Shown: one piece after another, positions 25,641-36,961 of the stretch
Layout of the letters: each line of letters starts with the position of its first letter
Position numbering within the stretch: the stretch's first letter is position 1
Assembly: GCA_002633005.1 (NCBI GenBank)
Contig: NMRA01000509.1
Location: 28,698 to 92,697, forward strand
Origin: Phoronis australis
Lineage: Eukaryota; Phoronida; Phoronidae
Length of the DNA stretch: 64,000 bases
Direction: 5' to 3'
Notes under the pieces: generated by a model
Database searches by the model: none
Told to the model about the DNA's origin: nothing
The model's input: only the letters and a program-made list of their open reading frames with translations
Translations under genes and position numbers: made by a program

Positions 25641-27976
25641 ATTTACCGTACACGAAACGTCCAGAGCCAGGGAAATGTCTCTTGTCAGACGCGGACAACC
25701 AATCGGAAAGGGCACCGGAAGTGACGTTACACACGAATTCGAATGTCTCGCCGCGGAATCACCGCCATCAAAAATTTCTGGTCCCAGATGTTCTACCAAA
25801 AGGCAGTGACTGTTCGCACGGGGACGTAAACAGAAACGGTGGAGACTACGTATCAAACGATAGTCATGTCAACCGGCAACTTGAAGAAGGTAGCCACACT
25901 TTGCCGAAACGATATTCATTCCGAAAGCCGCGACCAGCGCCCCCGCCGCCTCCAAAATCAGACGAGACGCGAAGTTCCACGCCAAAACTCAACATTGGTC
26001 CATCGGGCACTGGTATGTTTTCATCTCCAAATTACAAGGGAAGTATCCAGTCGATTAGCGTGGTCCCTTTGGCCACGTCTACTCCGTCCAGGGAAGACGT
26101 ATTTAGACCGACGGTGACGTCCCGGCAAAGCTTAAAACAGGAACACTTCGCAACTCCGACGAAGCCTGGCAGAAGGAAAAAACGCAGTTCCAATTCGGGA
26201 ATAACCGAATCCAGTTCAAGTTCAAGCGTGCGAAGCTCTCCCCCCACCTTGCCCCGACGACCGCCGCCAAAACCTCCTCGCAGTTTTACTTACAAGCGCG
26301 CATCACGTGCCAGCGGCAGCGAAACGACATTTCTTGCGGACATGCCGACAATAGATATGAGCATTGGGTCATACTTGGAACACTCCGACCACATGGAAAT
26401 TTACGAGAATTTGTCTTTTGCGATGAGGAGCAAGCGACTTTGGCAAGTGCTGTCGATCACAAAGGACCTCCTCATCGATCGCTTAGATCCGCAAATAATA
26501 ATGTGCCGGCTATCGGAACGTCGGCTGATCACGATGGATGAGGAAAACCAGGTGTACAGCCGGCTCAACAAGATGGCAATGAACCAGGCCGTTTTAGACG
26601 CCTTGCTAGGTAAAGGAGATGACGACTTCGACGAGTTTTGCGCCTGTCTACGGGAAGACGAGTGCCACCACGCCCTGGCGGATGTGTTGGACGTCGTCAA
26701 TGAGATCTTCAAAATAGTTGCAGGTGCAAAGCACTACGAGGGTACGCTCAAACTGGGAGAAGGCGTTGTTCTCTTGGGGAATAACATTAACTGTGACGTG
26801 AGTTATTTCGATCGCGTAACGGGTCGTAAACGACCTGTGACTGAACTGGACGACACTAAAAGCATGCTGAGCGTAACTTTTGAGTCAAGTCTAGATGAAA
26901 TGTGCTCTTCTCCGTCATTTTCCATTGGTAGTGATCGCCTAATGCCGATCATTACCGTCGATATATTCGAACAGAAGTTGTACGGAGAACAAATATCGGC
27001 TCTGGCAGATCTTTTGAAAAAACATGTGCTCATATCAGAGTTTTCGATAGCTAAAGGTGGTTTGGACAGTGCAACTACATCAATACTTTCCGAAGTTCTT
27101 GAATACAACGATAGTCTTTTGAAATTAGACATTCGTTTAAACCCGACAAGCAACGACGGGGTTCATTATATTGCCAAAGCGTTGAAAAGTAACTCTACGT
27201 TAAAATCTCTCAATCTCAGTCACACAAGTTTAGTATCAGGCGCTGCTCACGAGCTCTTGGACATGCTTATTAGCAACGAGGTTCTTGAGGATTTGGACCT
27301 GAGCTTCAACGAATTAGATGATAAGGACTGCAAGTTTCTCGCGCGTGCGATTGAAGGGAATCGTTGTCTGCACAGCCTACGCGCGCGCTGCAACGCCATC
27401 TCGGCACCGGGGTGTCGCGACATCTTTAAGGCGTTGTGTTTCAACAAACATCTGGTTATTCTGGATATCAGCAGCAATGATATCGGAGACGATGGTGCCG
27501 CAGCTCTCTCAGTTAGCTTACCAAAGGTGCAGGGCCTGAAAGAGCTTAACCTGGAGAAATGTAAAATTGGTGCTTCCGGGGCCGTTAAAATTGCCGATGG
27601 TCTTCAGCGCAATAACTGCATCGAGAATCTAGACTTCAGCATGAATTCCATTTGTGACGAGGGCGCATGCGCTTTCGCCAACATGCTATTAGTGAACTCT
27701 TCTTTGGTTTCTCTTAGCATGAATATGTGCGCCATATGTCGCCCGGGCTTTTCGAAATTGGTCGATAGCCTTGACGAGAATGAATCTCTTCGTGTGTTAA
27801 AAGTATGTTTCAACAACCTGGCGGCCAAAAACCCCGAAGTCTTTGCCGAAATGTCGCCCGCTTCTCCAAGTCAGGTGCCCATGGCGGAGCCCGATCCGCT
27901 GCTTAACCGAGTTCAGGAAATCTTGTCAAGGAGAGACATTCAAGTTCTTCTTTGGGGAAGTCGCCTTGACAACTGA
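25641..27976 (+). CDS. CARD and ribonuclease-inhibitor-type LRR protein, main exon
   Basis: Encodes residues 31-808 of a predicted intracellular protein. A low-complexity N-terminal half has two proline-rich SH3-ligand-like segments (RPAPPPPPK near 127-135 and LPRRPPPKPP near 233-242). A death-fold domain of CARD type follows at about 292-380 (RLWQVLSITKDLLIDRLDP, then LLGKGDDDFDEFCACLRED). After a spacer come about ten regular 28-residue RI-type leucine-rich repeats from about 494 to 775, e.g. LEDLDLSFNELDDKDCKFLA, and a short C-tail. There is no NACHT ATPase between CARD and LRRs, unlike NOD1/NLRC proteins, and no P-loop was seen. CARDs form homotypic assemblies in innate immune and cell-death signalling, so an adaptor or decoy role is plausible but inferred. 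The exon follows a strong CGTTTTTTTCAG acceptor; the open frame upstream from 25244 lacks a good start and covers repeat sequence. AATAAA polyadenylation candidates lie at 28800 and 29535. Confidence 0.85.
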
Positions 27977-29260
27977 AAACCCCACGTGAGATTGTGCCGC
28001 GAGTGGCACTTTCATCCAGAAATCGACAGTAAACTCGCAGTAAAGGGAAACCTCCGGGACACTTGGTATTGCCGTTGTCCTGGGCCATTGTTATGCAGAA
28101 GTTTGAGGCAGTATTTTCTAACTCATAGAGTGAGTGGTGCGTGTTAATTTGTCGAAAATCCTGTCACGGAGATCTGGACCATTAAGATATTATGTGTTCA
28201 ACATCTTCCAAGGTGCGTTGATTACCCAGACGTCTTATACATGTCCTAACTATGAACTTGGTTTTTTGAACGGAATGCCTACTGGAACAAATATGCTCTC
28301 CAATGCTTTTTTGGTGAATCAGTGGCTGTACTTCTAGGTATCAAGTACCCAACTGGTATATTCCCAACTGGTACTGGGAAGTTTTGAAAAGACCCCCCTG
28401 TTCTTGAAGTTAGTATAAAACGGCCAATGCCTAAGGGATTTAACAATTTGGAAGATTTTAGTGCACTGTAGGAAATTGCAACTAGTTTCCAACCGCGTTA
28501 GTTGTTGAATAGATGTTTTTAGTTTTCACTGGCATAACGTAGCTAATCACTTTGCCAAGATATATAAGATTGTAGTTTTATCTCTTGTTGTCTGCATTTA
28601 CTATAGGTAACAGCGCAGAGTGCAGGTAATGTACTGCAGTCACTGATGGCATCCAGCCGAATCGGCTGCGCTTTTGTTACATCCATCTGACGGGCCTAAT
28701 CCCACTTTCGCCAGACGAAGTGGTTGCGTCTTGAACGTACGTTGGCAACTCGTGAATTTTAGGAATTCTCACGGGACCTGTTCGCTGATTCAGCGCAGCA
28801 ATAAAATCGAAGAAGGCCCTATACTTATTAAAGCTGCGCTCCACCGCCTCGGGCTTGCTTCCTACTAAGCTGAGAAGGAAATCCGGCGAACACGCATCCG
28901 AGTCGTTATTAGGCTAATCGAAACCATCCTCAGGCATAAAAATTACGTGCCGTGACTTGTCAACTTGTTGCTGATTGTGTCAACATGTCTGTTCTTCCAG
29001 GAACAGAACTTTAACCACTTGGGCAAGGGTTTAGTTCAGATCAATTTCTAACTTCCGGTCTAAATCGGAAGTTGTGTTATGAAAGGCACGATTTTGGAGT
29101 GAGTTTTAAACAAGGTCCCTCTAATACGGTCCTGTTTCTAATTGTTAAGAATTTTATTCGTTGCACTATAAACTGCGCACTCCGTTTAAATTCAGTTATT
29201 GTCATCGATGTCCAACAATGACCTTTTTACGGTGAGAGGTTTGTGAGGTGTCCGCCATCC

Positions 29261-29291
29261 AGGACACCTGTTGGTAGAAAATGTAGGTGTA
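29261..29291 (+). repeat. 31-bp direct repeat, left copy
   Basis: The sequence starting AGGACACCTGTTGG is repeated exactly at 51405-51435 in the same orientation. The two copies lie on either side of the whole lectin duplication block. Confidence 0.7.
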
Positions 29292-29623
29292 TGCTCCCTG
29301 GTTTCATTGATTGCTTTTGTTCTGCGGCGGGCGGCAACCTTCCCACAATCCTTTGTAATTACTGCCACCAACCTACATGTACAGAGGTCATTGGTGTATA
29401 TTAAAACTGTATACCCGGTGTATTCATCATACGTTCATCATGTCACATGTGATGTGTTATTGATACTGTTGTTGTACTTGGTTTCGTTTCTTTTAATTAA
29501 TACAAAACTGTTATGAAGAGTTCATCTCACCTGTAATAAATTCTGAAGGCGAACAGTGAGGCATCAGAATGTGCCAGAAACCCAATGCAACGCGAGGTAC
29601 ATGTTGAAAACGAGTACATGTAA

Positions 29624-29730
29624 CAGTGGCGGATTTAGAAGGGGGCCAAAGGGTTCATGCCCCCCACCGTAAAACTCCCAGATTCCATTTGACAGTGGGC
29701 GGGGGTACGGATGTCTGACGGGCAANGCCC
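29624..29730 (+). mobile_element. GGCGGAT-ended MITE, copy B (truncated)
   Basis: Begins CAGTGGCGGATTTAG and continues with GGGGGCCAAAGGG and a CCCCCC block like copy A. It runs to a single-N join at 29726, and the right terminus is not seen. The N marks a likely misjoin inside the element. Confidence 0.55.
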
Positions 29731-30341
29731 CTGAGTACGTCACTTTATTACGAAAGAATCCCACCAATTCTAGGGAAAAATAAGTGTTAAGTTTCACTTT
29801 TCATTTTACAAATCTTCTTAACATTGTTCTGAAGGTTCTCAACATTTCCGACGATGCTTGTGGATATGGTATACATCGCACAGCGCATCAACCTAGGCCA
29901 ATAACACACCCATATAAAAACTCGTGTAGTTTAACATATATTTACATAGCGTTACAAGGGGCAGGGTATCAGCCTCTACTTTCCGAACACTAAAAACGCA
30001 ATGCGGGACCTGTTGTTCTTAGGCCTTGGGAATATTTTCGGGTTTTTGATTCTAGTTCTAATTGTGCTTACACCTTGCAAACCCTAGAATCTGTCAGTAA
30101 TCTACTTAGGCAGACACGGCAGTAAGATGTGCACACAGCCACAGTGTACATCAAAGTCTTTAGGAGAAACTTTTTAACTCAAAATTGCCCGCCCTCGAAC
30201 ACATCAGATGCCATCACATGAAATTTGTTAGAGACTTTAGTCACGGACTCATTAGCATTTTGAGAGTTCGGGCTCAGTGGCCGTTGTTTGGATGTATTTT
30301 TTAAACTACCAACACACAACATAATGCAACGATACGATAAG

Positions 30342-30347
30342 TTTATT
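30342..30347 (-). terminator. Polyadenylation signal of C-type lectin copy 1
   Basis: AATAAA on the minus strand, 341 nt beyond the stop codon. The second lectin copy has the same signal in the same local context 340 nt after its stop, which supports function. Confidence 0.6.
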
Positions 30348-30682
30348 CCGCATTTCAAATACAAATAGTTACATGTACTAAGGCGAAGGAAATGTGATAC
30401 AGAACGCATGGAATATATACCGAGTAACAACGTAGTCATGAGACGATATTAACTTTAAGCACAAAAGGAACTCATCAAATTAATGAAAAGAATATCAATT
30501 CCAATTTTTGGACAATAATTTTCTCCTACGGCCATGACCGTGTACTTTTCTTCTGTGATAACGTCATCAAACGGAGACGAAAACCTCTTAAGTTAAGTTT
30601 TCGTCACATACTCGCCCTTCGGTCGTGTCATTTATGATACTTTAACTCCCCCAACACGCCAGACGGCTGCTCTACGGAGTAC

Positions 30683-30936
30683 TTAATGAATAAGAGCAGA
30701 TTTTTCACAAATAAAGCCAGTGCCTTTATTCTTATACTTATTATATCCACAGGGAAGGTCATGCCATCTCCAGAGGTCATCCCCATAGTAGATCAAGCAC
30801 TGGGTACCTCCGCCGGGTTCCCCGGGACTCCAGGGACGATAATTCCCGAATTGCTGTCCTGTGGAATCCCATATCCAATGATTGTTACGACTAAGGTCAT
30901 TTCCACTTGTCCAAAATGCAATCAAACTCGATGATT
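30683..30936 (-). CDS. C-type lectin copy 1, exon 3 (CTLD C-terminal half)
   Basis: 254 nt from the TTTTTTCAG acceptor to the TAA stop. It carries AFWTSGNDLSRN, WIWDST, WSPGEPGGG and LWRWHDLPC, ending FICEKSALIH. Equal in length to exon 3 of copy 2. Confidence 0.85.
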
Positions 30937-33900
30937 CTGAAAAAATGCGAGGGTGCAATTACCATACACCCCCTTTCCAACAAACCAACTCCTCGGCTAT
31001 TTTCGCATCCTTAGCTTAGCTATCATAACACCAAATCCAAAAATTGAGAATGCCATGGAATAGATCGGTATACCTCTGTGATCCCGAACATGAGACAACA
31101 AGAATTGACGGTACCGGATACGTGAGGGGGCTGACTAAGGATTAATGATGACCTCGCGCATGAAGTCTGAGACATGTAAGGCTAAAGCCATGACTATATC
31201 TTTTTGTTGTCAATGGACTTGCCTTGTCGTTGATGTCCGCACATGTGTAGAAGACAGACACTTCGAGGGGAATTGAGTGTTACGGATTCTGCAACAGGAT
31301 CCGCCACATATCCTATCAGAACCTATTTAATAATATGCCGGAGACCATAAATTTCGAGTTGTTCCAACAGATTCGTGAAACTTTAATCAAGTAGGGAATA
31401 TAAGATTCTCTAAACTACATGTTATTGGTCATGGCATACTACAACTATGCGCATGTGTAAGTAATGAACAAATCACACATGGAATTGGAAATATCTCGAT
31501 TCCTGTCATTTAAGTTTTCACCTGAGAGTCCTCGTGGACTTTTGAAGAACTGTCGGTGTTACATTGATTACGTAAACCCTTTCTCTACGTGTGCCGGGTA
31601 TACAATGGTTGCGTGTGCTACACCTCATGAACATAACGTCGGGTTGCTAATTTCTCAAGAAACCGGTTCTTAAGTGGTCATTATGGTCTAAAGGACACCG
31701 ATACGTTCACGTACGGTAAATCTGGGCCCGGTCTCCAATCTCCGTACTCAGACTCGAATCATGCTCAAACTCACACTTCATACTCAACTCGAGTACAGAC
31801 TCTGAGCTTTGGTGTATTCAATGTCATACTCGAAAAATCTGTACTCGAAATTTCGAGCACGTACTCAGTTTTCGAGTGTACTCGAACTGAAGTGTATCTC
31901 ATCTATATTTCGAGTACGATTTTGAGTAAAAATTTGGAGTCTATGCTCAAATTTCAAGTTTGGTATGGCAGTGTGCTTGAAATCGTACTCGAAAATAAAT
32001 ACGAGCCAGAGAACAAAATATCGAAAGGGAACCAAGAAACACAGCAAATCTAAAAAAATAAATCCTCTTACCGTATCTCAGCACTTCAACTTCAGTTCAG
32101 TGATAAAAGTTTTCATCTTAAATCTTCTTATTCTTCACCTTATTAACCCGTTGTATCACTGTATGTTATGGCCGCCATTCTACCTCTACAATTCCTGGCA
32201 ACAGGCGCATTGTAATCCCTTGTCGGCGAGTCATAACAAGCGTCGAAAGCAGTTGTGGGAAAAGTCGTGTGAGAAGTTTGTGCTGCCCTTATTTCGGTAT
32301 GTGTGCCTACGTTTTGTAGGGTTTCCAAAAGACGAGGAGGGGAGGGAAGTTAAAAAAAGTTCGCTTCCCTGTCAGGTACATTTCTCATCATAACTTAGTC
32401 ATCTATAATTCCTCAATCCCCAAATGGAATTCCAGATTTTGTTTGCCGATTTCTAAGTAGACGTCTCGTCCCGTTCACTGCCACTGGTGAACTCTGAATG
32501 CCTGCACAAGTATTGTTTTTTAACTCACGTGCCAAATGTCAACTCACTTGATACATCCCGGTAAAATACAAAGATACAGTATCAAAGTTTGACATCAGCG
32601 TAGGCCTACACAGCAATGGGTTTTATGTCAAGACTAAATTAGCAACAGAGATGTGATGTGATAAGCTGTTACAAATTTCTTTTAAAAGACGTTTTCGGGA
32701 CTGGGTGAGGAACTCAAGAAGTGAAGCTTAATAATTGCCAAATGTATCAAAGAAATGGCATAAGAATATTTATTGAAACTAAAAAATGAATAACAGTTAC
32801 AGAACACTCAGAATTCCACGTTATAGACATACTGTTGTAGTTGTAGCGACAGCAGACGATAATGTAGGCCTAGTTCTTGGGGTGGTCTATTCCAATAGGG
32901 AGCGATGAATCAGCGCGGCTTTGCGTGATTTTGCATTTCACATCATAAAGAGTTCCATAGCAACTCGAGTATGAGTGTCAGATTTGAGTACGTTTGGAGT
33001 CTACTCGAAATACGACATTAGATACGCTTTTTCGAGTACGACTCCAGTGAGCACGATTTTGAGTATGAAATCTCGAGTATGAGTATGAGTCTGAGTACGG
33101 AGATTGGAGACCGGGCCCAGGACATATTTATCTGTCTACAGACACACCCTAGATTACCGGACGCTCCGAGGTACGAGGATAATTTGAGAGTTAGAAAAGT
33201 ACTCGCGGTGTTCCGAATGCCATAGAAAGTCAGTATATAACGTACACAGTTGAGTCAGTCATGTGAGTTGAATGGGCCTACATTGAAAACGTCCTACAGG
33301 CAAATATAGGCACAGAAATGCATGATCTGGGATTTTAAAGATGTCATTTCCTTTAAGTTTTCTAAGAAAGTGGGCGGGTTTCTATGGCAGTTGAGTGACC
33401 GCCCGTAATACATGATTCAGCTGTCACTCATTACAGAGCCATTTTGGGCGGTGGTGCACCACCAAAAATAAGAATTGAAAAGAATTCAGTTAAATTTGAA
33501 AATATTTGGAATTACTCTGAATGAACATTATTTGGTATTGGAAGTTTTTAAATTAAAAGAAGCACAAAGATTACCTCTAAACGTTATCTTGCCGTACAAC
33601 ACAAACTAGACAGAAACCGAAAATCATTGCCTATAGGCACGTTTTTATTACATTTGAGTCGCGATGCCATGCTTTAAATAAAAGTTTCCAGACATGGCCA
33701 GAAATGTGTAGCATGTGCTACTGAGCATGCGCTCAACCTTGCAAGCAGCCTTCTATGAGGAATGCATAGGTGTTTCCGGATCTCCTTTAACTTTGTGTCA
33801 CGTATGCCAAAATAACGTTTACCTATTCTTCAAGAGGCATATGGGAAGACATAATCTTCATCTTAACTGCAAACACGACATTGACCATTTACCTGGCAAA

Positions 33901-35495
33901 GATTTGATGTTTCGCAGAATAAAGTCATCTTCAGGATACGTCTCCACGGACACCAGATTTGAGCCCATCTGCTGACAGGCAATCTTTGCCACGTACCACG
34001 TGACTGGTGCTACACCAAAGTGATAGCAGGAACTTTGAAAGCGACGGAAATTAGGTGGACACCCACTGTCTATAAAATAACACATGTTGAATTATTACGC
34101 ATGTTAAGATGATACAAACAAATTTCTGAGGTGCATTTGCCCGTAACATGGCAAGACAAGTGAAGCACTTTCATAGTAAGTAAACTTAAACGGGAAGGCA
34201 GTTGTTTTAGCGGCAATTCTGGTTAAAATACGATCTTTTGGTGACCCTGTAAACGAAATTTTAGTTTGATCAAATTTCCAAGTTGTTGACCACATGTCAA
34301 TTCGGAAATGGCGTTCGCAACCAAGATCAGTTCCCGTCATCTTTGTGCTACAATGCATTGTGGGCCAGGTCGATGCAGCATGTGTAAAACAAGATGGGCA
34401 ATGTGCGACGGTTAAGGGTAAATTCATAACCAAAACAATCGTTTTTCTAATGAACCATTAGCACTCACATGCACACAGTGTAGAAAAATGCCAAACAAAC
34501 TTGAAAGTACATGAACTTTTTCTTTTCTGGTGAAAACATACACGTATATTACCGGAATGCATTTACGAAATATTGCCAGCAGGCCGAGGCTTAATATTTG
34601 AACTGGATATTATTTTTGACATTATCTGTTCTACTTTTGTGCGAACTCAAGATAAGTGGTACAGTGTTAATAGTCTGTCCCGAGCGCATTATGCTTTAAA
34701 ATCACGATGACCCGGGCTGTGCTGCAACCTAGAGTAGAAACCCGAAATTTCGAGTAAGCAAGTCATAATTTCCTAGTTCAGACTCGAAGTTTTAACCTTA
34801 TGCTGGGGCATTAACAGCAAACTGGGATTAGAAAGTTATTCGCACAACCAATTTTAGTCGATCATAGAATAATAGACTCGTTAGACTGTTCTCGCGAAAG
34901 CATAACAAAATTTCCTCAAATTAATCGGGTTCGATTTCAAAGATTAGACCCCAGACCCGAATAAAAACTATTGCAATGAGCACGTGGATTATTGAGGGTT
35001 TCTTTATTTCTCGTGGAAATAATACACATCGTGTAGTCAATAGTTCACTCGAGTTAAAAATTCTCTCCCTGTGCCTACGGTACATCGATACGTCACGTGA
35101 TGTTGCACAACGTAGTCTCACAAATGATCTCCAATAACTGGTCTTGACTTTGCAGTCTAGTTTTCAAGTTTTTAAACACTCAGTCTATATTAGGCAATAT
35201 TTCTATCTGCCTGGTAGAATGTGTTGAATTGGTGTTGCAAACACTGTTGCTGGAGGCTAAAAAAAATTCGCACGACCTAGCTAATTTTACTAGATACGAG
35301 TACAAAATCTGATAAAAGTAAAAACTTACTAGATTGTTCCACTGGTGTGAGTCCCAGCAATTTTTCAACCCTTTCCAGCCGTTCGTTGTAAGCCAGTGGT
35401 GAAGACGATCGACCGACTGCTTGGTCACCAAAGACCAGCGAAAACGTGGTAATTGTTACAAAGGCAAAACGAACGCAATTCGACGTCATTGTCAT
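30683..35495 (-). CDS. Secreted C-type lectin, copy 1 (three exons)
   Basis: Exons on the minus strand are 35495-35330, 34069-33893 and 30936-30683. All introns are phase 1 with GT-AG ends (GTAAGT, GTAAAT; TTTATAG, TTTTTTCAG), giving about 198 aa. An N-terminal hydrophobic segment (RFAFVTITTFSLVFG) is a likely signal peptide. A short helical neck (NERLERVEKLLGL) follows, then one complete long-form CTLD with six cysteines: GCPPNF, SSCYHF, KIACQQ, GTQCLI, DLPCGY, FICEK. The calcium and sugar site is atypical: EPN is EPG and WND is WHD, so classic mannose binding is doubtful. CTLD proteins of this layout usually bind glycans or microbes outside the cell. A paralogue lies downstream at 44395-51089. 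Intron 2 holds a 1.4-kb foldback element absent from the paralogue. An alternative start two codons in (MTS) is possible. Confidence 0.85.
31722..33120. mobile_element. 1.4-kb TCGAG-rich foldback element in intron 2 of lectin 1
   Basis: Terminal inverted repeats of at least 33 bp begin CTGGGCCCGGTCTCCAAT at 31722 and end with the exact complement at 33120. Next to the termini, both flanks are packed with TACTCGA/GAGTACG variants on opposite strands. No transposase ORF and no convincing target duplication were found, so it is a non-autonomous element. The paralogous intron of lectin copy 2 lacks it, so it inserted after the gene duplication. Confidence 0.75.
33400..33505 (-). repeat. GGTGGTGCACCACC repeat, copy 2
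   Basis: Inverse-orientation copy of 15286-15395, sharing the 14-bp palindrome and both flanks. Lies in intron 2 of lectin copy 1. Confidence 0.55.
33893..34069 (-). CDS. C-type lectin copy 1, exon 2 (CTLD N-terminal half)
   Basis: 177 nt, phase 1 to phase 1. Encodes SGCPPNFRRFQSSCYHF through NLVSVETYPEDDFILRN. The 3' part of the exon and the adjacent donor are almost identical to copy 2, while the introns have diverged. Confidence 0.85.
34612..34900. repeat. TCGAG-rich foldback family, short copy in lectin 1 intron 1
   Basis: Contains CTGTTCTACTTTTGTGCGAA, then CCGAAATTTCGAGT and TTCAGACTCGAAG, and finally CATAGAATAATAGAC. The order of these blocks matches the larger copy at 54520-56290. 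Ends not fixed. Confidence 0.5.
35330..35495 (-). CDS. C-type lectin copy 1, exon 1 (signal peptide and neck)
   Basis: 166 nt from ATG to a GTAAGT donor, ending at phase 1. Encodes a 24-residue hydrophobic leader, a variable linker and the helix RLERVEKLLGL. It aligns throughout with exon 1 of copy 2 (50927-51089). Confidence 0.8.
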
Positions 35496-35847
35496 ACTTA
35501 TTGTTTGCGATACACTATACGGAGAACTGGCTGTGGTACTTCTGAAGTCATATAGCGATCGGTGTGCCGTCGAGCTCGGCCTTCACGGCGATTATTGCCT
35601 CTGACGTCATTGGTGACCTTGGCAAATGGAGTTAGTTTACCCCGTCTGCAGTTCTTGGAAGGGATGTAATATGCTCATAAAGGTCTATCACGCAACTGAA
35701 ATGCATTACACTGAGACGACAAATGTTTTCCTAATTACGTAGATAAATTCATGGTTAATTTTTCCCGTGATTTCTAATTCTATAGAGTATGGGCAGCACA
35801 AATATTATTTGGGTGTACCGTCGGAAAGGAATGAAAACTCGAATAGG

Positions 35848-36342
35848 ATATTGAAAACGAGGCAAAAACACTAACAGCAAGGTGTCAATTAAATTCGCCA
35901 AAAGCACCCGGCAACATACCAAATTTGTAAACTGGCTGAAGTGCCGGAGTATTTCGCATACACACCGCACCAGTCGTAAAATGGGGTGAATATGGCTCGC
36001 GTGGTGAAGTTGACCGATGGGGTCGTGCTATGGCCATGCGACACCAAGTAGAAAAAAAACGCCGTGTGTAGCAGAGGGCGTTCGTTGTTCTTTTTGTCGA
36101 CTACTCGCTGCTTGGCTAAGACATTTTTCACCTCCGTTCCATCATTTCGTTTCAAACCCACTAAAACGCGTATTCTTTAAGGTGAATTATTTTCATGTGG
36201 TAAGCATACTTCTGAATGAAATGAGCATAACGGATTATGTGCGTCAGTTGTAGTAGCCATCGGTGATCACATCAGGTATGAAACTCATTGTTTCTGAAAA
36301 GCGGCATGGCTATTATTCTAAATTTTCGAAGTCGGGGTGAAC
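35848..36342. repeat. 495-bp direct repeat, first copy
   Basis: Nearly identical to 36344-36837, with a handful of substitutions and a shorter A run in the second copy. The copies abut across a single N at 36343. Most likely two haplotypes of one locus joined by the assembler, though a true tandem duplication is possible. Confidence 0.85.
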
Positions 36343-36343
36343 N

Positions 36344-36837
36344 ATATTGAAAACGAGGCAAAAACACTAACAGCAAGGTGTCAATTAAATTCGCCAAAAG
36401 CACCCGGCAACATACCAAATTTGTAAACTGGCTGATGTGCCGGAGTATTTCGCATACACACCGCACCAGTCGTAAAATGGGGTGAATATGGCTCGCGTGG
36501 TGAAGTTGACCGATGGGGTCGTGCTATGGCCATGCGACACCAAGTAGAAAAAAACGCCGTGTGTAGCAGAGGGCGTTCGTTGTTCTTTTTGTCGACTACT
36601 CGCTGCTTGGCTCCGACGTTTTTCACCTCAGTTCCATCATTTCGTTTCAAACCCACTAAAACGCGTATTTTTTAAGGTGAATTATTTTCATGTGGTAAGC
36701 ATACTTCTGAATGAAATGAGCATAACGGATTATGTGCGTCAGTTATAGTAGCCATCGGTGATCACATCAGGTATGAAACTCATTGTTTCTGAAAAGCGGC
36801 ATGGCTATTATTCTAAATTTTCGAAGTCGGGGTGAAC
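36344..36837. repeat. 495-bp direct repeat, second copy
   Basis: Second copy, running directly into the region upstream of the pogo-like transposase. See 35848-36342. Confidence 0.85.
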
Positions 36838-36961
36838 ATTGCACAGTTCCCAGGCGAACTTAGCATGGGCTGCCAAGTTCATCCTACACCCTGCCAACTT
36901 CCAGCCCCCCCCCCGGATATATATTCCATGCCCAACTAAAATCATTTTAACCTCTTTCCGC

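Larger units (their letters stand above)
27977..30111. other. 3' flank of the CARD-LRR gene, repeats, no gene recognised
   Basis: Contains candidate polyadenylation signals at 28800-28805 and 29535-29540. It also has a short duplicated CCCAACTGGTA near 28350-28370, a 31-bp sequence at 29261 repeated at 51405, and a truncated MITE at 29624. No exon was recognised. Confidence 0.5.

Noticed and set aside
30525-30545. CTACGGCCAT, reminiscent of the start of 5S rRNA
   Set aside because: The following sequence does not match 5S rRNA and lies in the lectin 3' flank.
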